Under the pieces are notes generated by a model. The model had not been told where the DNA came from, did not search any database, and saw nothing but the letters and a program-made list of their open reading frames with translations. From contig NZ_JAIVKM010000006.1 of the NCBI RefSeq assembly GCF_020523985.1, positions 225,716-289,715 of the forward strand: 64,000 bases of DNA. The letters run 5' to 3'. Made by a program: the position numbers and the translations under genes. Source of the DNA: Mangrovibacter yixingensis (GTDB taxonomy: Bacteria > Pseudomonadota > Gammaproteobacteria > Enterobacterales > Enterobacteriaceae). Shown here one piece after another: positions 27,436 through 37,910 of the stretch (position 1 is its first letter; every line of letters begins with the position of its first letter).

Positions 27436-28431
27436 ATGAAGATAAAGAACATTTTACTAACAATCTGTGCTTCCGTACTGCTCACTACCAGCCTTAACAG
27501 CCTGGCAAAAGAGATAAAAATCGGCATGGCTATTGACGATTTGCGCCTGGAACGCTGGCAAAAAGATCGCGATATCTTTGTTAAAAAAGCAGAATCTCTT
27601 GGTGCATCTGTATTTGTTCAATCTGCTAATGGGAATGAAGAAACACAGATGTCACAAATTGAAAATATGATAAATCGCGGTGTGGATGTCCTGGTCATTA
27701 TTCCTTACAACGGGCAAGTCTTAAGCAACGTAGTTGCCGAAGCCAAACAAGAAGGCATTAAAGTTTTGGCTTATGACCGTATGATTAATAATGCCGATAT
27801 TGATTTTTATATTTCATTTGATAATGAAAAAGTAGGAGAACTACAGGCACAAAGCCTGGTCGATAAAGTGCCCCAAGGTAATTATTTTCTGATGGGTGGT
27901 TCTCCAGTAGATAATAATGCCAAATTGTTCCGCGCCGGGCAGATGAAGGTATTAAAACCCTTTATTGATAGTGGAAAAATTCACATTGTTGGCGACCAGT
28001 GGGTGGATGGCTGGCTACCGGAAAATGCCCTGAAAATTATGGAAAATGCGCTAACAGCCAACAAAAACAATATTAATGCCGTGGTTGCCTCCAATGATGC
28101 TACCGCAGGCGGTGCCATTCAGGCTCTCGCCGCGCAGGGGCTGGCAGGTAAAGTCGCCATTTCCGGGCAGGACGCAGACCTGGCTGCAGTGAAGCGTATC
28201 GTCGCTGGCACACAAACTATGACGGTTTACAAACCTATCACCCAACTGGCAAATACCGCGGCAGAAATTGCTGTTGAGCTGGGTAATGGTAAACAGCCAG
28301 AATCAAACGCCACATTAAACAACGGCACAAAAGATGTGCCTTCCCGTTTATTAACACCAATCCCGGTCAATAAAAGCAATATTGAAGACACAGTCATAAA
28401 AGACGGTTTCCACAAACAAAGCGATCTCTGA
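27436..28431 (+). CDS. xylF: D-xylose periplasmic binding protein
   Basis: High-affinity xylose-binding protein of the XylFGH ABC importer, 331 residues (E. coli 330). A signal peptide of about 24 residues ends near NSLA-KEIKIG. The mature protein contains KIGMAIDDLRLERWQKDRD, NMINRGVDVLVIIPYNGQ, LAYDRMINNADIDFYISFDN and VVASNDATAGGAIQALAAQG, all typical of XylF. First gene of xylFGH; a compact hairpin follows its stop codon. Confidence 0.98.
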   Translation: MKIKNILLTICASVLLTTSLNSLAKEIKIGMAIDDLRLERWQKDRDIFVKKAESLGASVFVQSANGNEETQMSQIENMINRGVDVLVIIPYNGQVLSNVVAEAKQEGIKVLAYDRMINNADIDFYISFDNEKVGELQAQSLVDKVPQGNYFLMGGSPVDNNAKLFRAGQMKVLKPFIDSGKIHIVGDQWVDGWLPENALKIMENALTANKNNINAVVASNDATAGGAIQALAAQGLAGKVAISGQDADLAAVKRIVAGTQTMTVYKPITQLANTAAEIAVELGNGKQPESNATLNNGTKDVPSRLLTPIPVNKSNIEDTVIKDGFHKQSDL

Positions 28432-28439
28432 ACGCCGGG

Positions 28440-28455
28440 CCCGCGCTTGCGCGGG
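28440..28455 (+). other. GC hairpin between xylF and xylG
   Basis: CCCGCG-CTTG-CGCGGG forms a tight six-pair stem nine bases after xylF with no U-tract. Such elements after binding-protein genes usually stabilise the upstream message, allowing more XylF than XylG. Confidence 0.6.
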
Positions 28456-28496
28456 TAACCGCTCTTGCCTGAAGAAGTGTATCGAGGAGCAGCGTT

Positions 28497-30038
28497 ATGC
28501 CTTATTTGCTGGAAATGAAAAATATTACCAAGGCGTTCGGTACGGTAAAGGCCGTGGATAACGTCAGCCTGGCACTCAACGCCGGTGAAATTATGTCGTT
28601 GTGCGGGGAAAACGGTTCCGGGAAATCCACATTAATGAAAGTGTTGTGTGGCATTTATCCCCACCCTGGCTGGCAGGGTGAAATCTGGTTTGCTGGCGAA
28701 CAACTTAAACCCGCCCATATCCGCGACACCGAACAGAAAGGGATTGCCATCATTCACCAGGAACTGGCGCTGGTTAAGCACCTGACCGTACTGGAAAACA
28801 TCTTTTTGGGGAATGAGATCACTCAGCATGGCGTAATGGATTACGACACGATGACGGTCAAATGTGAAAAATTACTCAACCAGGTGAGCCTGGCTATCTC
28901 TCCACATACCCGAGTAGGGGATTTGGGGTTAGGCCAGCAACAACTGGTCGAAATTGCCAAAGCCCTGAACAAACAAGTGCGACTGCTGATTCTGGACGAA
29001 CCCACAGCATCACTGACTGAGCAGGAAACTGCCATTTTACTGGGGATAATCCGCGACCTGCAAAATCACGGTATCGCCTGTATTTATATCTCCCACAAAC
29101 TTAATGAAGTCAAAGCGATATCTGACACCATTTGTGTGATTCGCGACGGGCAGCATATTGCCACCCGCGATGCCAGCCAGGTAGAAGAAAACGACATTAT
29201 TGCCATGATGGTAGGCCGGGAACTCACGGCGCTTTACCCCAGTGAACCTCACCAAACCGGTGAAGAAGTCTTACGGGTTGAACACCTTACCGCCTGGCAC
29301 CCGGTTAACCGCCATATTAAGCGGGTGAATGATATTTCCTTCAGCCTGCACAAAGGCGAAATACTGGGTATCGCCGGGCTGGTTGGCGCAGGGCGAACCG
29401 AAGCCGTGCAGTGCCTGTTTGGTGTCTGGCCCGGCCGCTGGCAGGGCGATATTTTTATTGAAGGGAACAAAGTGGCGATTCGCCGCTGCGAGCAGGCCAT
29501 TGCCCACGGTATCGCAATGGTGCCGGAAGACCGGAAAAAAGATGGCATCGTGCCGGTCATGGCGGTAGGGCAAAACATTACCCTGGCAGCTCTCAACCAG
29601 TTTTCAGGCAAGCTGACTACGCTGAATGATGCTGCGGAGCAACACTGTGTAGAGCAATCAATCCAACGCCTTAAGGTGAAAACCTCGTCCCCGGAATTAG
29701 CCATTGGCCGGTTAAGCGGTGGTAACCAACAAAAGGCGATTATTGCCCGCTGCCTGCTGCTCAACCCTCGAATCCTGATCCTGGATGAACCCACCCGCGG
29801 CATTGATATCGGCGCCAAATATGAAATCTACAAGCTGATTAACCACCTGGTGCAACAGGGTATCGCCGTCATTGTTATCTCATCTGAACTGCCTGAAGTG
29901 CTCGGCCTGAGTGACCGGGTACTGGTCATGCATGAAGGGCAACTCAAAGCTAACCTGGTTAACCATAACCTGACGCAGGAGCAGGTAATGGAAGCCGCAC
30001 TGAGGAGCGACCACCATGTCGAAAAGCAACTCGTCTGA
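28497..30038 (+). CDS. xylG: D-xylose ABC transporter ATP-binding protein
   Basis: Sugar-type ABC ATPase with two nucleotide-binding halves, 513 residues as in E. coli. The first Walker A is [10 protein letters not shown] (about 36-45), with signature [15 protein letters not shown] and Walker [13 protein letters not shown]. The second half has degenerate Walker [35 protein letters not shown] and [10 protein letters not shown]. It energises XylFGH import. Its last 23 bases overlap xylH, indicating translational coupling. Confidence 0.97.
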   Translation: MPYLLEMKNITKAFGTVKAVDNVSLALNAGEIMSLCGENGSGKSTLMKVLCGIYPHPGWQGEIWFAGEQLKPAHIRDTEQKGIAIIHQELALVKHLTVLENIFLGNEITQHGVMDYDTMTVKCEKLLNQVSLAISPHTRVGDLGLGQQQLVEIAKALNKQVRLLILDEPTASLTEQETAILLGIIRDLQNHGIACIYISHKLNEVKAISDTICVIRDGQHIATRDASQVEENDIIAMMVGRELTALYPSEPHQTGEEVLRVEHLTAWHPVNRHIKRVNDISFSLHKGEILGIAGLVGAGRTEAVQCLFGVWPGRWQGDIFIEGNKVAIRRCEQAIAHGIAMVPEDRKKDGIVPVMAVGQNITLAALNQFSGKLTTLNDAAEQHCVEQSIQRLKVKTSSPELAIGRLSGGNQQKAIIARCLLLNPRILILDEPTRGIDIGAKYEIYKLINHLVQQGIAVIVISSELPEVLGLSDRVLVMHEGQLKANLVNHNLTQEQVMEAALRSDHHVEKQLV

Positions 30039-31197
30039 AATAAAACTCACGGCGCCGGGTTCATCCCCTTTTTCGGGGCTGAAGTCACTGAACCTGCAAG
30101 TCTTTGTCATGATTGCCGCCATTATCGTCATCATGCTGTTCTTTACCGCCATGACTGATGGCGCATATTTGAGTGCCCGTAATATCTCCAACCTGTTACG
30201 CCAGACTGCCATTACCGGTATCCTGGCGGTCGGGATGGTGTTTGTGATTATCTCGGCGGAAATTGATTTGTCCGTCGGCTCCATGATGGGCCTGCTGGGC
30301 GGTGTAGCAGCTATTTGTGATGTCTGGTTGGGCTGGCCTCTGCCACTGACAATTATCACTACGCTGGTGCTGGGCCTGTTGCTGGGCGCATGGAACGGGT
30401 GGTGGGTGGCCTACCGCAAAGTGCCATCATTTATTGTTACCCTGGCCGGTATGCTGGCTTTTCGCGGCATACTGATTGGTATCACTAACGGGACAACTGT
30501 TGCCCCCACCAGCCATGCCATGTCGCAAATCGGCCAGAGCTATTTGCCCGACGGTATTGGCTTTACCTGCGGAGCCCTGGGGCTGATGGCGTTTATCGCC
30601 TGGCAGTGGCGCGGGCGTATGCGCCGCCAGTCTATGGGCCTCGGCGTGCCAGCATCGGCCTCTGCGGTGGGCCGCCAGGCATTTACCGCCATTATTGTGC
30701 TGGGAGCCATTTGGCTGCTTAACGATTACCGTGGCGTGCCAACGCCCGTACTGTTACTTACCCTGCTACTGCTGGCGGGCATGTTTATGGCAACCCGCAC
30801 GGCTTTTGGCCGCCGGATTTACGCAATTGGCGGCAACCTGGAAGCCGCACGCCTGTCCGGTATCAATGTTGAGCGCACCAAAATGGCTGTATTTGCCATT
30901 AATGGCCTGATGGTGGCGGTGGCAGGGCTTATCCTCAGCTCAAGGCTCGGAGCTGGCTCACCCTCCGCCGGGAATATTGCTGAGCTTGATGCCATTGCAG
31001 CCTGTGTTATTGGCGGCACCAGCCTGGCAGGTGGGATTGGCAGTGTGGCAGGCGCGGTGATGGGGGCATTTATTATGTCTGCGCTCGATAACGGTATGAG
31101 CATGATGGATGTGCCAACATTCTGGCAGTACATCGTCAAAGGGGCCATTTTACTGCTGGCTGTTTGGATGGATTCGGCAACGAAACGCCGGGCATAA
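30016..31197 (+). CDS. xylH: D-xylose ABC transporter permease
   Basis: Membrane subunit of the XylFGH importer, 393 residues as in E. coli. About ten hydrophobic segments; [23 protein letters not shown] and [20 protein letters not shown] are the sugar-permease signatures, and [21 protein letters not shown] is near the C-terminus. It starts inside the end of xylG behind AGGAGCG. Confidence 0.97.
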   Translation: MSKSNSSEIKLTAPGSSPFSGLKSLNLQVFVMIAAIIVIMLFFTAMTDGAYLSARNISNLLRQTAITGILAVGMVFVIISAEIDLSVGSMMGLLGGVAAICDVWLGWPLPLTIITTLVLGLLLGAWNGWWVAYRKVPSFIVTLAGMLAFRGILIGITNGTTVAPTSHAMSQIGQSYLPDGIGFTCGALGLMAFIAWQWRGRMRRQSMGLGVPASASAVGRQAFTAIIVLGAIWLLNDYRGVPTPVLLLTLLLLAGMFMATRTAFGRRIYAIGGNLEAARLSGINVERTKMAVFAINGLMVAVAGLILSSRLGAGSPSAGNIAELDAIAACVIGGTSLAGGIGSVAGAVMGAFIMSALDNGMSMMDVPTFWQYIVKGAILLLAVWMDSATKRRA

Positions 31198-31220
31198 ATT
31201 TATTAATCTGCAAAAGATCA

Positions 31221-31252
31221 CACAAAGCCTGGGCATTCCCCCCGGCTTTGTG
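31221..31252 (+). terminator. Hairpin after xylH
   Basis: CACAAAGCC (31221-31229) pairs with GGCTTTGTG (31244-31252), with GGG/CCC inside, followed by a modest T-rich run. It probably attenuates read-through from xylFGH into xylR; in E. coli xylR has its own weak promoter. Confidence 0.65.
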
Positions 31253-31298
31253 CGTCTTGTGGTATTCAGGGAATGACTTATCACCAGGAACAACAAAC

Positions 31299-32474
31299 AT
31301 GTTTGAGAAACGTCATCGCATTACGTTGTTATTCAATGCCAATAAGGCCTACGACCGCCAGGTCGTGGAAGGCGTGGGCGAATATCTGCAGGCCTCTCAA
31401 TCTGAATGGGATATTTTTATCGAAGAGGATTTCCGTACCCGTATCGATAATATTAAAGACTGCCTGGGCGATGGTGTCATCGCTGACTTCGACGACCCGG
31501 AAATTGAAACATTACTGGCCGGAACCACGGTACCCATTGTGGGCGTGGGTGGCTCTTACCATGACCCGGCGCAGTACCCGCCAGTGCATTATATTGCCAC
31601 GGATAACTACGCACTGGTGGAACAGGCTTTCCTGCACCTTAAAGAACGGGGGGTGAACCGTTTTGCTTTTTATGGTTTGCCTGCGTCCAGCGGCAAGCGC
31701 TGGGCTGTTGAGCGGGAATATGCCTTTCGCCAGTTGGTACAAAAAGAGCAATACCGCGGTGTGATTTACCAGGGGCTGGAAACTGCGCCAGAAAACTGGC
31801 AACACGCACAGAACAGGCTGGCAGACTGGTTACAAACCCTGCCGCCACAAACCGGGATTATTGCTGTTACAGACGCCCGCGCCCGCCACCTTCTCCAGGC
31901 CTGTGAACACCTGCATATTCCAGTGCCGGAAAAATTGTGTGTCATTGGCATTGATAACGAAGAGCTGACACGTTATTTGTCGCGTGTGGGGTTGTCTTCC
32001 GTTGCCCAGGGAACCCGGCAAATGGGTTACCAGGCAGCCCGGGTTCTTCACCGCCTGCTCGCCCACGAAACACCGCCCTTGCAACGTATTCTGGTGCCCC
32101 CGGTGCGGGTGGTTGCTCGCCGCTCAACCGATTTCCGTTCACTGCATGACCCGGCAGTGATTCAGGCCATGCATTACATTCGCAACCATGCCTGCAAGGG
32201 AATCAAAGTAGAGCAAGTGCTGGATGCGGTCGGCATTTCTCGTTCGAACCTGGAAAAACGCTTTAAAGAAGAAGTGGGGGAAACTATCCACGCAGTGATT
32301 CACAGTGAAAAGTTGGAAAAAGCCCGGACGTTGCTGATTTCAACCAGCCTGTCGATTAACGAAATATCCCAGGTATGTGGTTACCCGTCACTACAGTATT
32401 TCTATTCAGTATTTAAAAAGGGCTACGACACCACACCTAAAGAGTACCGGGATGTGCACAGCGAAATGTGCTGA
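31299..32474 (+). CDS. xylR: Xylose operon activator XylR
   Basis: Xylose-responsive activator of xylAB and xylFGH, 391 residues (E. coli 392). A LacI/periplasmic-binding-like sugar domain spans about 1-275 (RITLLFNANKAYDRQVVEGVGEYL, YIATDNYALVEQAFLHL, VIGIDNEELTRYLS). A C-terminal AraC-type DNA-binding domain spans about 285-391 (GIKVEQVLDAVGISRSNLEKRF, SINEISQVCGYPSLQYF). The ATG at 31299 restores the family start MFEKRHRITL; the extended reading into xylH is rejected. Confidence 0.97.
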   Translation: MFEKRHRITLLFNANKAYDRQVVEGVGEYLQASQSEWDIFIEEDFRTRIDNIKDCLGDGVIADFDDPEIETLLAGTTVPIVGVGGSYHDPAQYPPVHYIATDNYALVEQAFLHLKERGVNRFAFYGLPASSGKRWAVEREYAFRQLVQKEQYRGVIYQGLETAPENWQHAQNRLADWLQTLPPQTGIIAVTDARARHLLQACEHLHIPVPEKLCVIGIDNEELTRYLSRVGLSSVAQGTRQMGYQAARVLHRLLAHETPPLQRILVPPVRVVARRSTDFRSLHDPAVIQAMHYIRNHACKGIKVEQVLDAVGISRSNLEKRFKEEVGETIHAVIHSEKLEKARTLLISTSLSINEISQVCGYPSLQYFYSVFKKGYDTTPKEYRDVHSEMC

Positions 32475-32495
32475 CAAGAAATGATAACGGGAATA

Positions 32496-32536
32496 AAAAA
32501 CGCCAGCCCACATTGCAGAGAGGCTGGCGTTGTCAG
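32496..32536. terminator. Bidirectional terminator xylR/bax
   Basis: AACGCCAGCC (32499-32508) and GGCTGGCGTT (32522-32531) form a ten-pair stem. An A-run precedes it, giving a good U-tract for bax on the minus strand; xylR ends just before it on the plus strand. Confidence 0.85.
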
Positions 32537-32554
32537 AGCCGTTTTTACTGGTTA

Positions 32555-33376
32555 TCAGTAAGTATTCAGCAACTGCTTGTTACTCTGGAACATAGCAAAC
32601 AGGTAGTTGTTATAACTGCTGCCCTTGGTGGAGTAACCTTCCAGTTTGTGAATCATGTTCGCGGCCGTTAATTCCTGGTCTGCCCGGCGTAATTGCGAGC
32701 GGGACTTACGGAATGAGGCATAAGCCGGGTGCGTATTCAGATTATTCACATACGCCTGCACGGATTCATCAACAGACGAAAACTGTGAATACCCTTTCAC
32801 CTTCCCTTTGCCACCTGAGCAACTGCGACCACACTTCATACCGAACAGGTTATTATTCACACGCGCCAGTTTTGATGTCCCCCAGCCGCTTTCTGCCGCA
32901 GCCATGGTTGCCACCATATTGGTCGGGATAATATCAACGCGGTCCAGCAGCGTATTCCACGGCACACGCCGCGTATCACCACGCCATGACACATTGTACT
33001 GGCGAACCAGCCCTTTCAGGCGAGTGCGTTCAGCAGCCGTCCAGTGACCGGCATAGCGTTTTTGCTGTAACCATTCACGGTCAGCAAGAATTACGTCATT
33101 CTGGCGGTTGATATACGGCATTACAGTCCGGAGAAATGCTTTCTTTCTTGCTGCTCCGGAAGGGTATTTTCGCAAATCAGGAAGTGAACTGCTTGCACTA
33201 TTGCGAGAATACTCTTTTTTACTACTAACCGCCTGCTTACTGCCATGAACCTTTGTTACATGGGGCTTATGATTCGTTGTTGTTTCATGTTTCTTTGCCA
33301 AAACCCCGCCGGAAAATCCCAGGGTGAAACACATCAGAATCGTCGCCCCGTATCGTCGTATACGTGTCGACATCAT
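32555..33376 (-). CDS. bax: Bax protein (glucosaminidase-like)
   Basis: A 273-residue exported protein (E. coli Bax 274) with an N-terminal signal (RYGATILMCFTLGFSGGVLA) and a C-terminal mannosyl-glycoprotein endo-beta-N-acetylglucosaminidase/FlgJ-like domain. Family blocks include SLPDLRKYPSGAARKKAFLRTVMPYI, MAAAESGWGTSKLARVNNNLFGMKC with the catalytic Glu, and YVNNLNTHPAYASFRKSR. It probably cleaves peptidoglycan, but this has not been settled for E. coli Bax. Tandem ATGs at 33376 and 33373 are possible starts. Confidence 0.95.
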   Translation of the reverse strand: MMSTRIRRYGATILMCFTLGFSGGVLAKKHETTTNHKPHVTKVHGSKQAVSSKKEYSRNSASSSLPDLRKYPSGAARKKAFLRTVMPYINRQNDVILADREWLQQKRYAGHWTAAERTRLKGLVRQYNVSWRGDTRRVPWNTLLDRVDIIPTNMVATMAAAESGWGTSKLARVNNNLFGMKCGRSCSGGKGKVKGYSQFSSVDESVQAYVNNLNTHPAYASFRKSRSQLRRADQELTAANMIHKLEGYSTKGSSYNNYLFAMFQSNKQLLNTY

Positions 33377-33602
33377 CAGGTCTCCAGGTCGGATATCATC
33401 TCTCCAACACCTTATTTTTTAAAATAAATAAACAATCAGCAGCAAATTGTAGCAAAAATAGCGCAATTTTGCACCTTTCGGGAATAGTACAAATCTGAAA
33501 GGTTGTTATGAGGAATAATCTTATCGCAGAAAAAAATAGGGAAAAAATGGCGGCAGTTCGCATAAATAGCGAAAAATTGTGTCTGAAGTTCTCCCCCCTG
33601 CG

Positions 33603-33612
33603 CCTCATCCCC
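33603..33612 (-). promoter_or_regulatory. MalT box upstream of malS
   Basis: GGGGATGAGG on the minus strand is an exact match to the MalT consensus GGGGA(T/G)GAGG, about 75 bases before the malS ATG. A weaker relative (GGGGAGAACT) lies at about 33587-33596. In E. coli malS is MalT-activated. The rest of the 309-base bax/malS spacer contains no credible gene. Confidence 0.7.
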
Positions 33613-33685
33613 CTTCACGTTTACTTCAGGATGAACCGTTGTTTTTTTCGCCATGCCAGACTGAGCAGAAAAACAGGACATTCCT

Positions 33686-35716
33686 ATGAAAATAAAATAC
33701 CTTGCCCTACTGCTTTTCCCGGCCACCAGCGCACTGGCTGGCTGGAACGCCCCCGGTTTGCCTGTATTTCAAGAAACACACCCCGGACAGTTTCAGAGCC
33801 AGGGGCCACTGAAAAAAGGCACATTGCCTCTGGCCCTGCACCTGGGTGACCAGTGCTGGCAACCCGCCGAAAATATCAAACTCAACCAAACATTGTCTCT
33901 GGAGCCTTGCAAAGGCACACCACCACAATGGCGGCTGTTCCGTGATGGCACTTATCATGTGCAAATAGATACCCGCTCCGGCACGCCAACCTTGTTACTC
34001 AGTGTCGACAGCACAGCAACAGCGCCGCAAAATGTCACCCGGCAATGCCCGCGCTGGGATGGTAAACCGCTTAGCGTTGATGTCAGCAGCACCTTCCCGG
34101 AAGGCACAACTGTGCGTGATTTCTACAGTGGCGATACCGCAACGGTCCATCAGGGCCATGTCACTCTGATGCCTGCGGCCAATAGTAACGGCCTGCTTCT
34201 GCTGGAAAGCGCAGAAACCCAAAAGACCGCGCCGTTCTCCTGGCATAATGCAACCGTCTACTTTGTGCTAACAGACCGCTACGTTAATGGCGACCCCAGC
34301 AATGACCACAGTTATGGGCGCAAATCTGATGGCATGCAGGAGATTGGCACCTTTCACGGCGGTGACCTGAAAGGATTAGCCAGCAAGCTCGATTATTTGC
34401 AGCAGCTAGGTGTAAATGCCCTGTGGATTAGTTCACCACTGGAGCAAATCCACGGCTGGGTTGGGGGCGGGACCAAAGGCGATTTCCCGCATTATGCCTA
34501 CCACGGCTACTACACCATGGACTGGACCCGGCTGGATGCCAACATGGGCACAGAAGAGGACTTACGCCACCTGGTAGATGGCGCTCACCAGCGTGGGATT
34601 CGGGTACTGTTTGATGTGGTAATGAACCACACCGGCTACGCAACACTTGCGGATATGCAGCAATACCAGTTCGGCGCCCTGTACCTCAAGGGCGCAGAAC
34701 GGGACAAAATCCTCGGCAAAAACTGGACCGACTGGACACCCGGCCCAGGCCAGACCTGGCACAGCTTTAACGACTACATCAATTTCAGTGACAAAAGCGC
34801 CTGGCAAAAATGGTGGGGTAAAGCCTGGGTGCGCACAGATATCGGCGATTACGACAGCCCAGGCTATGACGACCTGACCATGTCATTAGCTTTTCTGCCC
34901 GATATCAAAACTGAATCTACCACGCCTTCCGGGCTACCGGTTTTCTATGCACATAAGCCGGATACCCACGCCAAAGCCATAGCCGGTTACACACCACGTG
35001 ATTACCTGACTCACTGGCTCAGCCAGTGGGTACGTGATTATGGTATTGATGGCTTTCGTATCGATACCGCGAAACACGTAGAAATGGCGGCCTGGCAGCA
35101 ACTAAAAAACCAGGCAACCGATGCCCTCAAAGCCTGGAAACAGGCCAATCCCGACAAAAAACTGGATGATGCCCCTTTCTGGATGACCGGTGAAGCCTGG
35201 GGCCACGGCGTCATGCAAAGTGATTATTACCGCAACGGCTTTGATGCCATGATCAACTTCGACTACCAGGACCAGGCATCCAGTGCCAAAGACTGCCTGG
35301 CATTTATGGATATGGCCTGGCAACACATGGCCGAAAAACTGCAGGGCTTCAATGTGCTCAGTTATCTGTCATCCCACGATACCCGCCTGTTCCGTGAAGC
35401 AGGCCAGCGCAATGCAGAGCTGCTACTGCTCGCCCCAGGTGCCGTTCAAATTTTCTATGGCGATGAAACCGAACGCCCCTTCGGCCCCACAGGCTCAGAT
35501 CCGCTACAGGGCACGCGCTCACAAATGAACTGGCAGGATATTAACGGCAAAGAAGCGCTGACCCTGGCGCACTGGCAAAAATTGGGGCAATTTCGCGCCC
35601 GACACCCGGCAATTGGTGCAGGGGTGCAAACGACCCTTCACCAGGCACAGGGCTACAGTTTTAACCGTGTGCTGGGCGATGACAAAGTGATGGTGGTGTG
35701 GGCTGGTAATCAATAA
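33686..35716 (+). CDS. malS: Periplasmic alpha-amylase MalS
   Basis: Periplasmic alpha-amylase that trims maltodextrins, 676 residues as in E. coli MalS. The signal peptide is about 18 residues (LALLLFPATSALA-GW). An N-terminal beta-rich region with paired Cys precedes the GH13 barrel. Barrel regions are VVMNHTG, GFRIDTAKHVE (nucleophile Asp, about residue 458), WMTGEAWG (acid/base Glu, about 503) and LSSHDTRLF (Asp, about 565). It belongs to the maltose regulon; a MalT box is upstream. Confidence 0.97.
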   Translation: MKIKYLALLLFPATSALAGWNAPGLPVFQETHPGQFQSQGPLKKGTLPLALHLGDQCWQPAENIKLNQTLSLEPCKGTPPQWRLFRDGTYHVQIDTRSGTPTLLLSVDSTATAPQNVTRQCPRWDGKPLSVDVSSTFPEGTTVRDFYSGDTATVHQGHVTLMPAANSNGLLLLESAETQKTAPFSWHNATVYFVLTDRYVNGDPSNDHSYGRKSDGMQEIGTFHGGDLKGLASKLDYLQQLGVNALWISSPLEQIHGWVGGGTKGDFPHYAYHGYYTMDWTRLDANMGTEEDLRHLVDGAHQRGIRVLFDVVMNHTGYATLADMQQYQFGALYLKGAERDKILGKNWTDWTPGPGQTWHSFNDYINFSDKSAWQKWWGKAWVRTDIGDYDSPGYDDLTMSLAFLPDIKTESTTPSGLPVFYAHKPDTHAKAIAGYTPRDYLTHWLSQWVRDYGIDGFRIDTAKHVEMAAWQQLKNQATDALKAWKQANPDKKLDDAPFWMTGEAWGHGVMQSDYYRNGFDAMINFDYQDQASSAKDCLAFMDMAWQHMAEKLQGFNVLSYLSSHDTRLFREAGQRNAELLLLAPGAVQIFYGDETERPFGPTGSDPLQGTRSQMNWQDINGKEALTLAHWQKLGQFRARHPAIGAGVQTTLHQAQGYSFNRVLGDDKVMVVWAGNQ

Positions 35717-35732
35717 CTGCGCGCCCATCTCA

Positions 35733-35769
35733 ATACCGGGGCTGGAGCGTTCCTGCCCCGGTATTCTCC
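35733..35769 (+). terminator. Terminator of malS
   Basis: ATACCGGGG (35733-35741) pairs with CCCCGGTAT (35756-35764), followed by TCTCCT, 17 bases after the malS stop. Confidence 0.7.
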
Positions 35770-35969
35770 TGCGGCAGCCATGTCCGAACAACCGTTCCCC
35801 GCACGGATATAGCAAGTTTGTTAAGCAAAACACTCAACGATATATTCTGCTGATTTTTAACATTCCCTCGGGATTTATTTCACCAGACAACAGAGTTATC
35901 TGGTTTGCACATCGATATCTGTGGCGCTATGGTTAGCATCTTTAACAGACCTACAACACTTTTACTGCT

Positions 35970-37223
35970 ATGACGTTTTCACTTTTCGGCGACAAATTTA
36001 CCCGCCATTCCGGCATTACACGCCTGATGGAGGACCTTAACGACGGCCTGAGAACGCCCGGAGCCATCATGTTAGGGGGCGGGAACCCGGCACAGATCCC
36101 CGCCATGCAGGATTACTTTCAACAACTCCTCGCGGATATGCTGAAAAGTGGCAAACTCACTGATGCGCTTTGTAATTATGATGGTCCACAGGGCAAAAGC
36201 GAGTTGCTCGATGCCCTGGCGGGTATGCTGCGCGATGAGTTGGGTTGGGATATTGAACCGCAGAATATTGCACTAACAAATGGCAGCCAAAGTGCATTTT
36301 TCTACTTATTCAACTTATTCGCAGGGCGTCGTGCTGATGGCCGGACCAAAAAGGTCCTTTTCCCTCTGGCACCAGAATACCTGGGTTACGCTGACGCAGG
36401 GCTGGAAGAATCCCTGTTTGTTTCTGCTCGCCCCAATATAGAACTACTCCCCGAAGGGCAGTTTAAATACCATGTAGACTTCGAACACCTGCATATTGGC
36501 GAAGATACCGGCATGATTTGTGTATCGCGCCCAACCAACCCAACCGGGAATGTGATTACAGATGACGAGCTGATGAAGCTCGATATGCTGGCAAACCAGA
36601 ACGGAATTCCACTGGTTATTGATAATGCGTATGGCGTGCCTTTCCCGGGCATTATCTTCAGTGAAGCCCGCCCGCTATGGAACCCCAATATTGTGCTGTG
36701 CATGAGCCTGTCTAAACTGGGCCTGCCCGGCAGCCGTTGCGGCATCATCATTGCTAACGAAAAAATCATCTCGGCCATCAGCAATATGAACGGGATTATC
36801 AGCCTGGCTCCGGGCGGCACCGGGCCTGCCATGGCGAGTGAAATGATTAAGCGCAACGATTTGCTGCGCTTGTCAGAAACGGTGATTCGCCCGTTCTATT
36901 TGCAACGCGTGACCGAAACAATTGCAACCATTCGCCGTTATTTACCAGAAGAACGCTGCCTGATCCATAAACCGGAAGGGGCGATCTTCCTGTGGTTATG
37001 GTTTAAAGACCTGCCAATCAGCACCGAAGTGCTGTACCAGCGCCTGAAAAAACGTGGTGTGCTAATGGTGCCGGGGCACTTCTTCTTCCCAGGGCTCGAT
37101 AAACCCTGGCCGCATACCCAACAGTGCATGCGGATGAACTATGTGCCGGAACCAGAAAAAATTGAAGCTGGGGTAAAAATCCTGGCGGAAGAAGTGGATC
37201 GCGCCTGGCACGAAGTGCAGTAA
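35970..37223 (+). CDS. avtA: Valine-pyruvate aminotransferase (transaminase C)
   Basis: PLP-dependent class I/II aminotransferase exchanging valine and alanine with their keto acids, 417 residues as in E. coli AvtA. The start is FSLFGDKFTRHSGITRLMEDL. LSLEDPTNPTG-type substrate region appears as CVSRPTNPTGNVITDDEL, and the PLP lysine is in MSLSKLGLPGSRCGIIIA. The ATG at 35970 follows a TTTTACTGCT leader with a poor ribosome site, as a 250-base upstream region precedes it. In E. coli it is repressed by alanine and leucine. Confidence 0.97.
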   Translation: MTFSLFGDKFTRHSGITRLMEDLNDGLRTPGAIMLGGGNPAQIPAMQDYFQQLLADMLKSGKLTDALCNYDGPQGKSELLDALAGMLRDELGWDIEPQNIALTNGSQSAFFYLFNLFAGRRADGRTKKVLFPLAPEYLGYADAGLEESLFVSARPNIELLPEGQFKYHVDFEHLHIGEDTGMICVSRPTNPTGNVITDDELMKLDMLANQNGIPLVIDNAYGVPFPGIIFSEARPLWNPNIVLCMSLSKLGLPGSRCGIIIANEKIISAISNMNGIISLAPGGTGPAMASEMIKRNDLLRLSETVIRPFYLQRVTETIATIRRYLPEERCLIHKPEGAIFLWLWFKDLPISTEVLYQRLKKRGVLMVPGHFFFPGLDKPWPHTQQCMRMNYVPEPEKIEAGVKILAEEVDRAWHEVQ

Positions 37224-37255
37224 AGCGTCACCTGGAGCAACCGCCAGTGCCGCAC

Positions 37256-37762
37256 TTACAAGTGCAAAGGGCTGGCGGCTGCCTGCAAACGGCGCTGGCG
37301 GGTTAACGCTTCCAACGCTTCACCACTTACACACCGTAACGCCCCCGTTGGGCAAGCGTCCACACAGGCAGGCCCGGCATCACGTCCCTGGCATAAATCA
37401 CATTTCAATACTTGTGGGTGCGCTTGGCTCTCCCCGCCCGTAGCAATGCGTATCGCGCCGTAAGGGCACACCACCATGCAGGTTTTGCAGCCAATACACG
37501 CCGCCTGAGTAACCGTAACATAATCCGCACCGCGAGCCAGTGCTCCTGTCGGGCAAACGCGGGCACAGGGAGCATCTTCACACTGCCGGCACATCACTGG
37601 CACTGATACATGTGCGGTTTTCTCCACCTGCAACCGCGCCTGAAACGTACCGGGCGACAGCGCTGCGCAATCTGCCTGCGCCTGGTGAGAAACGGCACAG
37701 GCCACTTCACAGGTACGGCAACCAATACATTTGGTGGCATCGGCCAGAATAAAACGGTGCAT
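37256..37762 (-). CDS. ysaA: Four-cluster ferredoxin-like protein YsaA
   Basis: A 168-residue iron-sulfur electron-transfer protein of the HycB/DmsB-like type (E. coli YsaA 157). Four Cys groups are visible: CIGCRTCEVAC (about 12-22), CRQCEDAPCARVC, CIGCKTCMVVC and CDLC...C...C, enough for four 4Fe-4S clusters. The partner redox enzyme is not encoded nearby. It is convergent with avtA, as in E. coli. A short Ala/Leu-rich tail is specific to this copy. Confidence 0.93.
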   Translation of the reverse strand: MHRFILADATKCIGCRTCEVACAVSHQAQADCAALSPGTFQARLQVEKTAHVSVPVMCRQCEDAPCARVCPTGALARGADYVTVTQAACIGCKTCMVVCPYGAIRIATGGESQAHPQVLKCDLCQGRDAGPACVDACPTGALRCVSGEALEALTRQRRLQAAASPLHL

Positions 37763-37910
37763 GAGATTTCCCTTAATAATGCGTTACCCGCCAGACGCGG
37801 AAGTAACAGCCTAAGGGAACCGGCGGCCAACTGCTTTGATCCCACAAGGTAAAGGCATGATTTACTGAGAATGGCTGTGAAATTCGGGCAATTGCCTGAA
37901 TACCGGAAAA

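Noticed and set aside
33436..33726. Small minus-strand frames in the bax/malS spacer
   Set aside because: They overlap the malS start and MalT box, are AT-rich and have no family resemblance.
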